Shown: piece by piece, positions 22,158 to 33,199 of the stretch
Position numbering within the stretch: the first letter of the stretch is position 1
How the letters are laid out: each line of letters begins with the position of its first letter
Source: Celoporthe dispersa
Lineage: Eukaryota; Ascomycota; Sordariomycetes; Diaporthales; Cryphonectriaceae
Direction: 5' to 3'
Length of the DNA: 64,000 nt
Assembly: GCA_016584495.1 (NCBI GenBank)
Contig: WAID01000001.1
Span: 2,718,421 to 2,782,420, forward strand
Made by a program: the position numbers and the translations under genes
The notes under the pieces: model-generated
Told to the model about the DNA's origin: nothing
What the model saw: the letters and a program-made list of their open reading frames with translations, nothing else
The model's database searches: none

Positions 22158-23292
22158 GTTTTTGAAATTTTTAAAGCCTCTCTAGTTTGCTTTTTGATTT
22201 TTCGTAATAATTTTCTTGGCTACTAAGTTGGTTTTGAGTCGATGTTGGTAAGCTGTGGAGTGGTGAGTGGATGGTGTGGAACTCAGTGCAAAGTATATGA
22301 GTGAGTTTTAGGAGATGCTGCCTCAATCACAAGACAAACACTATATATATATACAAGCAGTGCTATAAGAATAACGATGCATATACATATCATATATATG
22401 TGTATGCATTCAATTTTGAGCCGTTTGGCCAGGCCTAAAATAGGGTTTTCACCCTGTTTTGAGCTTTCATGGTTTTTCTATTGCTGACGTTTCTTTGCAC
22501 TATCACTCTTGGGCTGACAAGTCTTGGAAAGGCGGGCGAGACGAGACGAGACCTCTCTTAGTAGAGGGCCAGGATAAAGGAGAGGGAGGTCAGCCCTCAG
22601 AAAAGGCTGTATTTATTACGGTGCAATTCTGCTGGAGATACTCCGTGCCAGTGCTCGGTCCGTCTGGTTTGCTGTGCGGGTCGAGACCTCAATGGTTGCC
22701 TTTGTGGAAATCAGCTGTGACAAAGTCCGGAGTCCTGGGCACGAGCCCGGCAGAATACACCGTCCGATATCTTCTCCTTTGGCATGGTAATCATCTACGT
22801 GCTGATCGACGACATCATCTTTCGCTTGAGCGACTAAGAGCTGGGTAGGGCTGGCGCTTGGTGGCAGATTTTTCGGGGACATACACCGTACTTTGGAAAT
22901 GAGGACAGTTTTAGGGGCTTGCTTTAGCATGTCGGACGGAATAATGACTTTTTCGATCGCCTAGTCGCTCTAGCGGGTGACTTTGATGCTGAGAGGTCGA
23001 GAAAGCCTTTCGCATGTGGCAGTAAGTGGACAGGGAGCTTAGGAATCTGATGATGACGATGACAAACCTGGACCCTGCCAGGATAATCAATGAGCGGGAA
23101 GCTCTCGGGCATCCTTGGTCCCTCCAAGCCGACTCGAGAAAGAACATATAGAAACGCGGAAGAACGTGCCATGTATACTCAACCCATGCTGACCAGCACT
23201 CTGTATTCATTTCTTATAAATCATCTCTCCGGAAAGTGACGTGCTTTCTGCCTATGAAGTTGTTATATGCTCTTCCAGCTCTCTCTTTATAA
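22158..23292. other. AT-rich intergenic region
   Basis: Gene-free, with TA repeats near 22340-22400. A 129-codon plus frame at 22459-22848 lacks any domain and has no plausible intron structure. Confidence 0.45.
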
Positions 23293-24912
23293 TCATAATA
23301 TGAAGGCGGTGCTTCCCGCTATTATCATAAAGACTCCAGCCATACCGAAGCCAAAAATCAAGCCACCAAGGCGAGCGTCCTTCACCATACCGACAATAAA
23401 AGAAACCAGGATTATAGACCAGACAATCAAAATCACAATTGCAAGGACTGTCACTCCTATAGACTTCAACATGCCGTTAAAATTTACCAACTTCTCTTCC
23501 AGCTGCGTGCACAACCGTTTTCCGATCCTCAACAGCAGTATTAGAAAACCCACTAGGGTCAACAAAATGACCACGACTCCGCAGAAGTCGTAGAGAAGGA
23601 GGTTCAGGTCCCTGAGCCTGGTTTGCATGCTGAGGATGCTACAAGCAAGGCTCAAAGGCAGGAAGATGCTTGCTAGCATACTCAGTATCCAGAGACTGCT
23701 TGAATCCTGAATGTTCCGGCGCATTTCGAGGAATTTGAGATGGTGTTCCAGAGATCTCGGCATCTCGGCCGTCTCACTTCGGACCTGGTGGCACAGACCC
23801 CGAATATCGGCAGCGGTCGGCGCGAAGTCCAGAGAGCAGTCCGAGCCAAGCACCGCATTAACCGCAGTCAGGAGGGACTCGAGCATATATGCAAAAGCGT
23901 CCATCATGGACGCAAGCTCTCGATAGAAGTAAGCATCCGTGATAATATCGTCCAGAAGTTCTGGTAGCAGCCGGGAGCTTCGGGCATCCAGTCTATCCTC
24001 TCGAGGCATGTAGTATTTCTGCCTCGACTCCTCCAGAAGGCTCAGCATTTGTAGCAGCTGGGCGTGTGAGAACCACAATAATAGCACCCTCTTTCTGTGA
24101 GGCCCTTGCTTTGTACGTTTGAGGAGCGGTTGATACTGCTCAAAAGATTACGGAAGTCACTGATGAAACTCGCCGTAGAGGTGATGATGCTGTCGAAGTC
24201 GTCTTCTGAAGGCTGCCCTGGCAAAATATCTTGCTGGATGCCATAAGTTTTACAGGATATAAGCACTGCTAACAATTTAGTTTCCGCATATTAAAGAGAA
24301 ACGTACAAACAAATTATATCAACAAGGTTGCCGAGCAGCCAATACTGGAGTACTCACGCGTAAGTTTGCCGTTGTCATGTTCCACAGCGCAGACTTCTTT
24401 AGTTACCGTGAGGCGCTGCTTCTTGATACCTGAACCTCTCCATTGGGTATTTCCAATAACTAGGGAACCCACCTCAAGCCAGGCATTCGGGATCTTTGTT
24501 GTCCATTGTGTTGATAGTCCATAATACCCCGTTTTGAGAAGACGGTGGTTATCTCGGTCCAAACTTGACGCCCGGCCGGAAGATTCGGCGCCGATGTGCT
24601 GTTCTAGAGAGTAGTTTCCCGTGTCAAAATCCTGCTCTAGATATATCCTGATGCTATGGTCCTGGGGTACTGGCAAATCTTCTGTTGTTGAACTGGTGAA
24701 TTGGCGACCGTCCGCTTGAGGAGTACGACCTCTTCTGATAAGCCATTCCCCGACGCGACTTTGCCGTTCTCGCTGTAGTCAACGTCAAACACCCACAGAA
24801 ATTGACCTTCTTGGGGTAGAGGTATCCTACTGCGGCATGATCCGCGACCGAAAAACAGCGCAAAGATGGACTGCACAGCAAGGATAGATGGTACAAAACC
24901 GAAGGCATCCAT
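23293..24912 (-). CDS. multi-pass membrane protein of unknown function
   Basis: Start at 24912 (MDAFGFVPSILAVQSIFAL). The N-terminal half is soluble-looking (FLWVFDVDYSENGKVASGNG; CAVEHDNGKL); an intron follows near 24354 (GTGAGT donor) up to about 24267. The centre is helical and includes LLSLLEESR-type heptads. The C-terminal third holds four membrane segments: WILSMLASIFLPLSLACSIL, CGVVVILLTLVGFLILLL, ILIVWSIILVSFIVGM and LIFGFGMAGVFMIIAGSTAF. The helical-then-TM layout resembles fungal proteins with a CorA-like C-terminal end, but no GMN-type motif is visible. Breaks: 24664-24667 (one base short; gives CQYPQDHSIRIYLEQD) and 24087-24089 (one short; joins LTERG to VLLLWFSHAQ). Confidence 0.7.
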
Positions 24913-25142
24913 TGATGCTAATGCCTCGATGCAGAGAGAAAGAACAGGGTGAAGAGAAAGAATAGCGTAAAAGATTGAATGGTAGACCTTGTAAAACGGA
25001 CCCTGGAATTATGAGCGTCATAAGCAAGCGAGGGAAGAAGAAAAAAAGCGTACTTCATGCGTTTATAGGGAATATATAGGTATAGCCAGTTCCGAGAGAC
25101 CTGGCGATCGTCATTTTTGCCGACAGCCTCATTAGGCTCGCG

Positions 25143-25424
25143 TTACAATTTAGACGTGGTTGTGTCGTCCTCCAGGGGGTCAGAAAACACGTGGTCCAAT
25201 CCAAGAGCTTCCTCCTCCGTATAGCCAAATAGCCTGCCATCTGCGATCGGGGTCTGGCTATTAGATACGCCATCCTCATCTCTGCTCCTGATTGTCATGA
25301 TGGTGGTGGAGTGGCTCAGCTGAGACAGTGGTCGATCCCTGCCACTTTGAAAGCTATTCCGCAACGTACCGTGCAATTCCATAAGCACTAATGAGCCCCT
25401 AGAGTTGTGCTGCCCGCTATACAT
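25143..25424 (-). CDS. small hypothetical open frame
   Basis: 93 codons, just upstream of and on the same strand as the membrane-protein gene, separated by 230 bp. The C-terminal part reads LFGYTEEEALGLDHVFSDPL, which is protein-like and acidic. No domain or neighbour evidence. It might be an unrelated chance frame or a piece of an otherwise degraded gene. Confidence 0.22.
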   Translation of the reverse strand: MYSGQHNSRGSLVLMELHGTLRNSFQSGRDRPLSQLSHSTTIMTIRSRDEDGVSNSQTPIADGRLFGYTEEEALGLDHVFSDPLEDDTTTSKL

Positions 25425-27459
25425 ATAATTAACCTCGGGAAATGATGGGTCTAGGCTGCCATATTCGGGAGGCCAAACCTCGACACAGCAACTTTAGGTG
25501 AAAACGAACCAGAACCCGGACGCAGTCTCATGACAGAGTACTGACGTCGAGCACTAGGCAGAGGACCCCGTTAAGCCAAGCGTGCCTGTGTAAATGACGG
25601 CAGAAGAACGTCAGCAGAGCACAAGATGGAGCGGGAAACCTGTTTTAAACCTGTTCAGAAGGCTAAAAATTGAAGGAAGCAAAAGGTCTATTGTTGTTGT
25701 CGGTCGGAGAGAAACTATTAAATAGGCAAGTCCCTTTATAACTGTATAGCAACGGAGAACTATTAAGTAGTTGCCTATTCCGAGATCTCCCACACTAGTC
25801 ACCATAACGATATCGCTATCGAGTTAATGCAGTAGGACATTTGCTTTGATAATTAACCACTCTTCCCGACCTTTAGCATACTATATGTAAAGCTGCTGCG
25901 CGCGCACCACTGCGCTACAGAACCTAAGCTTACAAATATTAAAGGTTTAAGGATCGCAAACTCTATCTCTTTTCTAGAAAGCAGCATTCCAGCAACCTGT
26001 TAATTGACCTCAAAAACTATTGTATGACAAGCATTGCTTATGTTTCACTTTTGAAGCCAAAATAGAAGTGAAGAAAAAAAAAGAGATGTAAAAGGCTTAT
26101 ATCAGCAGGAAGGAAATGTTTTGATAAAGTCAGTAAGTGTTCATCAGCAGTACTCGCATTGACGACTGAAGAGCTATGGATCAAATCTATGGAAAAGAAA
26201 GACCCACGAAGGAAGGAGAGAAGCCAAGCCAGACATACACGGGCCGGTAAATCACCAAGTCTAGCGCAAAATCTATCTACTAGTATTAATGGGTTCGCTC
26301 CTTTTATATCCAGATCTTCAGACTGTATCACCTTGCTGTAGCTCACCATGATCCCAAGTGATGCCACTCGACCCGACTCACCAGGAGGATCCTAGCCCTC
26401 ACACTGGGTTTCGTAATTTTGGCTTGTAAAAGACAGAGGGTTGAAACGGTGGACCCTTGCAGTTCATCTCACTACGGCTTGTATCTGACGAAGAACTTCA
26501 GCCAACACCCCCATTGCAACATGATCATCAGCCATCCACATTCGTGGATTTTTTTTGGGAACCGATAGCTATAAAGTATTGCGCTTGAAAGCAATTCTCT
26601 CTCTCTCTTTTTACTTCAAACTCCGACAATCTCACATGAGTGGCAGGTATTATTCGTACTAGCCTCGTTCAGATCTAGTCTCTAATTATCTGCCCCGATG
26701 TGTTCGATCCATCAGCAATTATCGTATTCACGCCGGAAATTGAGTAAAAGAAAAGCCTCCTCCTCAAGTCTCGCTTCGGACGGCAGTATTTACTCGTGTG
26801 CCTCCATACGGACGAGTCGTGGCATGTTTCTGCGTCCCATCTAACAAATTTCCGCCAATCTAGGACCCATGGTATGTTTCAAGGCGAGATTACAGGGGCT
26901 GCAGCAACAAGCGATTGTTTCGTTTTGAAGGCCTGGACCCACCAACCTGTATGCGGCTCTGCGCCCGAGATGGATCGATAGAACATTATGGATTGCTTCA
27001 GCTTGACGACCATCAGCGCTAAAGTTTTCCCTATGTCATCCACTGCAGCACTCGTTACGACCTGTGGGGAGGGGGTTTCTCCATACACATCGTGATGTCA
27101 GGGGCCTGGGAGGAACCTCGTCTAGCTCTCGAAGCTTTCTCAGGGCATAGGATCCGGCGTCTAGGAGATGCCGTGATGGATGACGAGCTAGACAACATGT
27201 GTGCAGTAATAGTTGCTGCGCGAGATGGATCCTTTGGCCAACAGCTGCTGGGCGGTTCTCGTATATATGCAGTCTGTTCTCCTCTTGATCTGTCTTTTTG
27301 GGCACTACTTCCTTGGTCATCCACTCCAAGTGTCTTCTTCTCTCCTTCTCACCCAGAAGTCTCTCCTTTTTTCTTCTTCTTTCTTTCTTGCTAGCCAACT
27401 TCTTCATTCACATTCGCTACCGGCAGTGCCGACGACTTGTCATCCACACAAACAAAAAG
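25425..27459. other. AT-rich intergenic region
   Basis: About 2 kb with no supported gene, apart from a truncated tRNA-Val-like copy at 25868-25924. The final 100 bp are pyrimidine-rich and form the leader of the secreted-protein gene. Confidence 0.45.
25868..25924 (-). pseudogene. truncated tRNA-Val-like sequence
   Basis: On the minus strand, GGTTCTGTAGCGCAGTGGT, then GCGCGCG, then CAGCTTTACA and AGGTC follow the order of the tRNA-Val(UAC) gene at 22076. D-arm and anticodon region are recognisable, including the TTTACA loop. The T-arm and 3' acceptor strand are not found. This is a second, 5'-only copy. Confidence 0.5.
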
Positions 27460-28584
27460 ATGCCCTTCTCACGCAAGGCTCCTCTCTGCCCTGGCGGCCG
27501 CCCTCACCGTCGCCAAGGTCCAGGCTGCCGATGGCCCTGCCTTCAGCACCGGACCTACCTCCTCTGACACCTACATCGTCGAGTCCTGGGCCACCCTCAC
27601 CCTTCCCGATGTCCCCAGCGACAACTCGGGCGACCTGTCGCTCTGGGTCGGCATGGGTACCTCCAATGGCGACCTGATCCAGTCCATCGCCGAGAACTAC
27701 GACTCCTCGGACTGGAGCCTGTACGCCTACACCCTCATCGAGACCAGCTCCACCAGCCAGGAGCCCATCCAGGCCTCCGGGTCCACGGGCTCCGCCGGCA
27801 CCGCCGTGACCTTCCACTACCTGTACGACGACGCCACCGGCAACTACACGCAGGACGTCATCGTCGGCGGCACTGTCATCTCGACGCTGTCCACCAGCGA
27901 CGGCAAGGCCGAGGGCTGGGGTTCCGCTGTCGAGTGCGCTGCCGAGGACTGCGGTACCGTCCCTGCTCACACCTGGAGCAACGTCTCCATCATCCTCAAC
28001 GCTGCCTATGCCGACTACATCGACACCCTCGCCCTGGGCACCGACGTCGAGGCTACTATGACCACCAGCGATGGTGGTATTACCTGGGAGGTCGGCACCA
28101 TCGAGATCCCCTCCTTCGACTTCTCCACCCTCTCTGTCGTCGACTCTGATGCCTCCTCCTCCACGACCACCACCACGACCACCTCCGCCGCTGCCGCCGC
28201 CTCTTCTGGCTCGGCCGCCTCCTCCTCTTACGGCTCTTCCCCTCTGGCACCACGGGCTCGTCTGGCTCTTCCTCCTCGGGCACTCCCACCACCGGCTCCA
28301 GCAGCGGCTCTGGCTCCTACGGCTCCTCGGGATCTCAGGCTTCCGGCAGCGCCACTGGAGGCTACTCTGGCAGCGGCGGATCGTCCACCTGGGGTTCTTC
28401 TGGCTCGAAGTCCTCTGGAAGCGCCTCCAGCGGCGGCCACCACCACGGCAGCGGCTCTTCGACCTGGGGATCTTCTGGCGCGCAGTCGTCCCAGGGCGCC
28501 GCCTCTTCGTACGGTGGGAGCTCGAGCGACGCTGCTGTCCCCTCGTGGAAGCGCTCCAGGGTCTTCCGCGCCGCCAACCTCTAG
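27460..28584 (+). CDS. secreted Ser/Gly-rich protein with lectin-like/G1-peptidase-like domain
   Basis: The ATG at 27460 (MPFSRKA) is followed by a hydrophobic secretion signal read one frame over (LLSALAAALTVAKVQAADG), so a small indel lies at about 27475-27485. The mature domain (WATLTLPDVP, LSLWVGMGTSNGDLIQSI, VTFHYLYDD, EGWGSAVECAAEDCGTVP, TWSNVSIILNAAY) has the beta-rich, Trp/Gly-patterned look of concanavalin A-like folds such as glutamic (G1) peptidases; no catalytic pair can be assigned. The C-terminal third is a Ser/Gly/Thr linker with repeats such as SSTWGSSG and a His-rich spot. Its frame is restored by one C in the run at 28239-28242. No hydrophobic tail for a GPI anchor. Probably extracellular or wall-associated. 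Confidence 0.75.
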
Positions 28585-29038
28585 GTTTACCAAGAGATGG
28601 CTTCGCTAGGCTTTTCTTGTTGGGCCGCCTCCATGCGGTGGAGGATGATGATTGTTCACCTTTTACCTGTCACATATTATTAGTTTTTCTCTGTGGATAT
28701 ACATCATGCAGTGTGAATACCAACTGGACTATCAGGTCTTCTGATTGATTCCAAAAACGAAAAGACAAGATAGTAGTCCTTCGCAAGTCGGCCTGTGATG
28801 CTAATGACCGTTGCTCTGACCTTTCACCGTCTTCTTCTCGGTCTAGAAGTTCTCTGATGCGTTGTCTTTGCGTCGCTACAGCCTTCACCCTTCTAATAAT
28901 CTCTGTTCCTGGCCACTAACACCCACTCATCCTGTTCGTGCTGTCCTTCATCACCTCCGGTGATCTGCTCCTCGCCTGAACCCTCCCCAGGCCTCGGATA
29001 CTTATGAATATTCCTCAGCGCATACAGAACCTCTCCGC
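28585..29038. other. convergent intergenic region
   Basis: 454 bp between convergent genes; no feature seen. Confidence 0.4.
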
Positions 29039-30707
29039 TCAGAACCGGAGGGATCCTTCCATCCCCTTCAGCGTGCCCAGCCCAGCCATGCCGTACAAAA
29101 ACCCAAGGAACGCCAGTGTGTCCTCTCCCAGCCGCCCAGGCATACTCTCGATATCATGAAACTTACTCCCCGTCCTCCTCACCCAGTCTAGCCTCTCCGC
29201 CTCCCACCGACGCATCTCCACCGCGGGCGGCAGCGGCAGCGCATTTCGCCCCGCGAACAGCCTCGCCACCGCTACAGCCTGGTACTCAAAGCTCCGGAAC
29301 GTAAGCGCCTTCTGGATCCCCACGATGGCGAGCGTTGTGAAGTCGGAGAAGAACGTGTGCCAGTACGTGCTCACCAGCTTCCCGGCGCCGTAGTCGTACA
29401 TGTCCCGCCCGTTCCTCGCCGCGTTCCAGAATGGATAACTCGGCCTGTAGCCCGTGCAGTAGATGACCCTGTCGACCTCGTCCGGCCCCAGCGTCGTCCC
29501 GTCCTCGAACTCGATCGTGCCGTCGGGGCGGTAACGGCTGATGATGGGCTTCCACTCGATGCCTGGGCCGGGCTTGTCGCCTTCGAAGGGGGACCTGTGG
29601 CGGCGCGAGCTGTGCACAGGGAGGGCGGCGGTCGTTGTCAGCTCGTTCATGATGTCCCATCCAGAGGCGGAGTTGCCGATCGTCAGGACGCGCTGGTTCC
29701 TGTAGACGGAGGGGAGCGGTAGTACTTGGAGTGGACTACGCGGTTGGGGAATTTCTGGCTGTAGGCTTCTAGGCCTTCTACGTGGGGGGATCTGAGGTAT
29801 TGTGAGGAAACGTTCGAGACCGGACAAGGGAGAGTGGTATAGGTGGAACCAAGGTGAGAGGGCGGCTCTTACATATGGAATAGAGTAGTGTCCGTTGGCA
29901 ATAACCACAGCGTCGAATGTCTCCTTCCACCACATGTCGACGTGTTGCAGTACATCATGTTTGCGGATGGTCAGCTCCCACCGCCCGGGGCCGCCTGTTC
30001 CAGCAGATGGCAGTGTCCTCGACACGTCTTCGACGGTGGTGTTTAAGACAAGGTGCTCGTCGAGCCTGTGGCGGGCGACGTAGTTCTCCAGGTACTGCCG
30101 GGGCACATGATGAGGTGGGAATGGGCCGTACGCGAACCTCTCGTCAGAGAAACACATAGCTATGTCGGGAACATTTGTGCTTGGGGTAGTCATATACTTG
30201 TCAGCATTATGATTATCGCCTAGCTTGTAGGCTGACGTGCGTATTAGCTCACGTTAAGGAATTGTAGACGGGCGTCTGTGAGTAACGCTCCTGCTCACAC
30301 GGAGCGGTGATCCTCGGGAGATGATTGGGGATGCTCAGTGGCGGATCTACTTCCGGAGGCAATTTGCCTGGTTCGATAGGCAGTTCCGGGCCAGGGTCTG
30401 GATCGAATATCCTGTTCTTCAAATATTAGCATCATGTGGCCGTGCAAAAGACACAACGTGTCTGAGGAGGAAGTGTGACCATGTGCCTCCAGCGGCATCC
30501 CGTCTCTCAAACACTCGGATCCGATCAAAATATTTCTCTGCCTTCAGGGCGGCAGCTGTGATTGTTCCTTTTGCAGCATCAAGTCTCAGCTATAAGCTTA
30601 TAAAGTCGTATTAAGAGAGAGCCTTTTTCCTTGCTTTTAAAAGGGTAAATACCTGAGGCACCGGCTCCGATGATGGCAACGGATTTGATGGGTCTTTCGC
30701 CTTCCAT
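29039..30707 (-). CDS. flavin-containing monooxygenase (FMO-like)
   Basis: FAD/NADPH-dependent oxygenation of small N-, S- or ketone substrates; the exact substrate is not predictable. Five exons: introns at 30568-30652, 30412-30479, 30180-30252 and 29792-29872. The first exon gives MEGERPIKSVAIIGAGASG with the FAD-binding GxGxxG; exon 2 ends RVFERRDAAGGTW. YNSLTTNVPDIAMCFSD and FAYGPFPPHHVPRQY are family hallmarks. The second nucleotide motif is VLTIGNSASGWDI, and YCTGYRPSYPFW near the end is the FATGY-type motif. Frame breaks lie in 29784-29789 (one extra C or two missing, minus-strand sense) and 29710-29713 (one short), so the stretch between reads in the wrong frame. Fungal FMOs often serve secondary metabolism, but no cluster partners are seen. 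Confidence 0.88.
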
Positions 30708-32081
30708 TTCTTTCTTCCTTTTCCCCTTTGCGAAATAACGATTTAAGATTGCGTTTTATTGTCCAGTCCCTTCGATCTTAGCAGTGATAGATCTACTTCC
30801 GATTCTCGACTGCGGAGGCGGCAATCTATATAGACTCTGTTGCCATTGCTCGCCATATGAGCACGCGATCTCGCCATCCGGCTATCACGTGTGCCACCAC
30901 CGCTGTCATGCATGAGGTGGCTCAAGCCAGATACATATCAGCTGTAGGATCCAATATTGTCAATAAGTTCAGCCAATGCTTACAAACCCTCCATTATCAA
31001 CGCTGTTCTTTCTTCACCGGGTTTTCTTTTCTCTTGTGGAGCTCCGGTGTGCTGCCCAAGATGTGGAATGAACAGACGCAGACGTCCTCGCGGCCATACT
31101 GGCTCCGATGCCGTTTGAAAAAGACTTGAATAGATTCCGACGAGCAGCAAGCAATTTTTGTGCAATAAAATTAATAATACGTGATAAGACTCGCTAAATT
31201 GCCACCATCAGTAAGGTAGGAAAACTTTGTGGACATGTCAGGAGCACGTGGGTAATGTCGATGAACTGATCGGAGACCATTAACTCTGCATCGGAGGCTT
31301 TATAGAGCCTGTGAGCAATCTCTTTTATTTAGTATATGGAAAGCCTATAGTGTTTTGTATCTTGGAATGAAGAAACGTTGTCCAGCAATACGTATGCTCA
31401 TGGATCTGACCATATGCCGTATAACTGAGTGTAACTAGGAACAGATGAGTTTGGGAACTATTGCTTGTCAAGAACATTGTGAATATACATTACATGAATC
31501 AATCGAATTTGAGAGGTCCTCAATTTCTGGTCTGAAGATTCATTCTGTAAATTCAACGGGCAATGCTTTTCTAAGAGGTGGGGATGATTTATGTTGGAGA
31601 GTGTCATTCTGGTGCTTAATATCTGTGCCATATTATAACCGAAACTTCACTTGTCTCCACAGAGTACCCATTGACAATCCATTCCAGGAATTACTTGATC
31701 AAGTATTTAGACGTCGTGAAATCAGTACTGTAGGATCAACCTCTGGGTTCTCAGGAAGTTGACTGCCAGGACCGGCCGAACTCCCAAAGGGAAGCCTCAA
31801 GCCCTCGAATCCTGACACTTCCACTTGGATCCTTTCGAGAGGGATTCCAGGAAGGTATCTACCGAGTTGCACCGTATTCAAACAAACAAGTTCAAAAGCT
31901 CGCATTGCCACTGGCCACCTCGTCGAGGCTCGAGGAAACCCGCGCCACAGAAACGCCACAAAATGACGCCACAGAACTTAGCCGAGTCGGCGCCGACGCG
32001 AAGCCCCAGAGAACTTGCTCTGAAACTTTGCCGAGGGCGGTTGTTTGTGCATGGCTGAGAGAGCACACACCACTCACCACC
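30708..32081. other. intergenic, divergent
   Basis: About 1.4 kb, AT-rich at 31140-31760. A 105-codon frame at 31445-31762 has no domain. It should contain promoters for the FMO gene (minus) and the recycling-factor gene (plus). Confidence 0.4.
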
Positions 32082-33063
32082 ATGAGAGGACTGCACAGAG
32101 CTCAGATTGCGCTGCGCGCGTGCAGCTATGACGGAATCTTCATATCATCCAGGTAAACAAAACACGGTGCAGCATGTAAATGGCATTGTTGTAAAGCTAA
32201 TGCTGCCCCCGACAGAAGCGCAGTCGCGTCGAGAGCCACAGCTCCAAGCAGGGTCGCATGCAGCCTAGCCCTGGCCACGGCCTCGTCCTCACCACCCGCC
32301 CTCCTCCGCCGCCCTTTCTCCCAGACCACCGTCCTGAGCGCCAAGAAGCACCGCGAGAAGGTCAAGAAGGCGGCCGCAGCCGAGGCCAGCGACGACACGT
32401 GGGGCGAGGACCAGCTCCCTCGGAGTCCCGCCGCAAGGCCCGCGACAAGTTCCACCCGCCCGGCGACTTCGAGCACGAGTCGGCCTTTGACCTCCAGGAC
32501 GTGGACGCCGAGTACACGCGCGTGGACGAGCGGTTCGAGAAGAAGCTGCAGGAGTTCAAGGCCAGCGGCGGGCGGTTCAACCCGGACGTGCTGGGCCAGC
32601 TGCGGGTGCGGCCCGACCGCGACTCGGCACAGACGTACCCCCTGCACGAGCTGGCGTCGGTGGTGCACCGCGGTGGGCGGACCGTGTCGATCATGGTCAG
32701 CGATGCGGCGTATATCAAGCCCATCATGAGCGCCGTGCAGAACAGCGCCGAGTTCAACCAGCAGCCGCAGCGGGACCCGGACAACGACCTGGAGCTGGTG
32801 CTGCGGGTCGAGCCGGAGAACCCGGAGGAGCAGGCCAAGAGGCTGAAGGGGAGTGCAATGCCTGGAAGGACGCGGTGCGCGAGGTGTTGGCTACGAGGAA
32901 GAGCAAGCACGCGGCGTGGCAGAAGGCCAAGCACCTGACCAAGGACGACGTGAAGAACCTGGACAAGATGGTCAAGGCCAAGCAGGACAAGAAGATCGAG
33001 GCGATCGAGAAGAGGGAGAAGCAGCTGCTGGTCGAGCTGGCAAACAGGCAGAAGAGGTTGTGA
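32082..33063 (+). CDS. RRF1: mitochondrial ribosome recycling factor
   Basis: Splits mitochondrial ribosomes after termination, together with mitochondrial EF-G. Exon 1 (MRGLHRAQIALRACSYDG) and the start of exon 2 (RVACSLALATASSSPPALL, then RRPFSQTT) form an Arg/Ser-rich mitochondrial presequence. The intron is 32153-32215. The core domain shows SAFDLQDVDAEYTRVDERF, PLHELASVVHRGGRTVSIMV, DAAYIKPIMSAVQNS and the helical end AWQKAKHLTKDDVKNLDKM. Frame breaks at 32417-32419 (one C short; QLPSESRRKAR) and 32848-32851 (one G short; KRLKGECNAWKDAVREVL) fit homopolymer errors. The 3' end lies 137 bp from the convergent neighbour, also apparently mitochondrial. Confidence 0.88.
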
Positions 33064-33199
33064 TCTGGCCACGCTGGGTAGCGTAGATGGGGTCCAATAT
33101 GACATCTAGGAGGTCTAAATTCTCAATTTGTACAATCACGGCGGTCGAGTATGGATTGGCCATTTGCCCAATTTCGGCACCACAGTCCTCCTCGGGATT

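Noticed and set aside
28228..28593. Arg/Gly-rich minus-strand frames over the secreted-protein gene
   Set aside because: Antisense translation of Ser/Gly-rich codons; no independent support.
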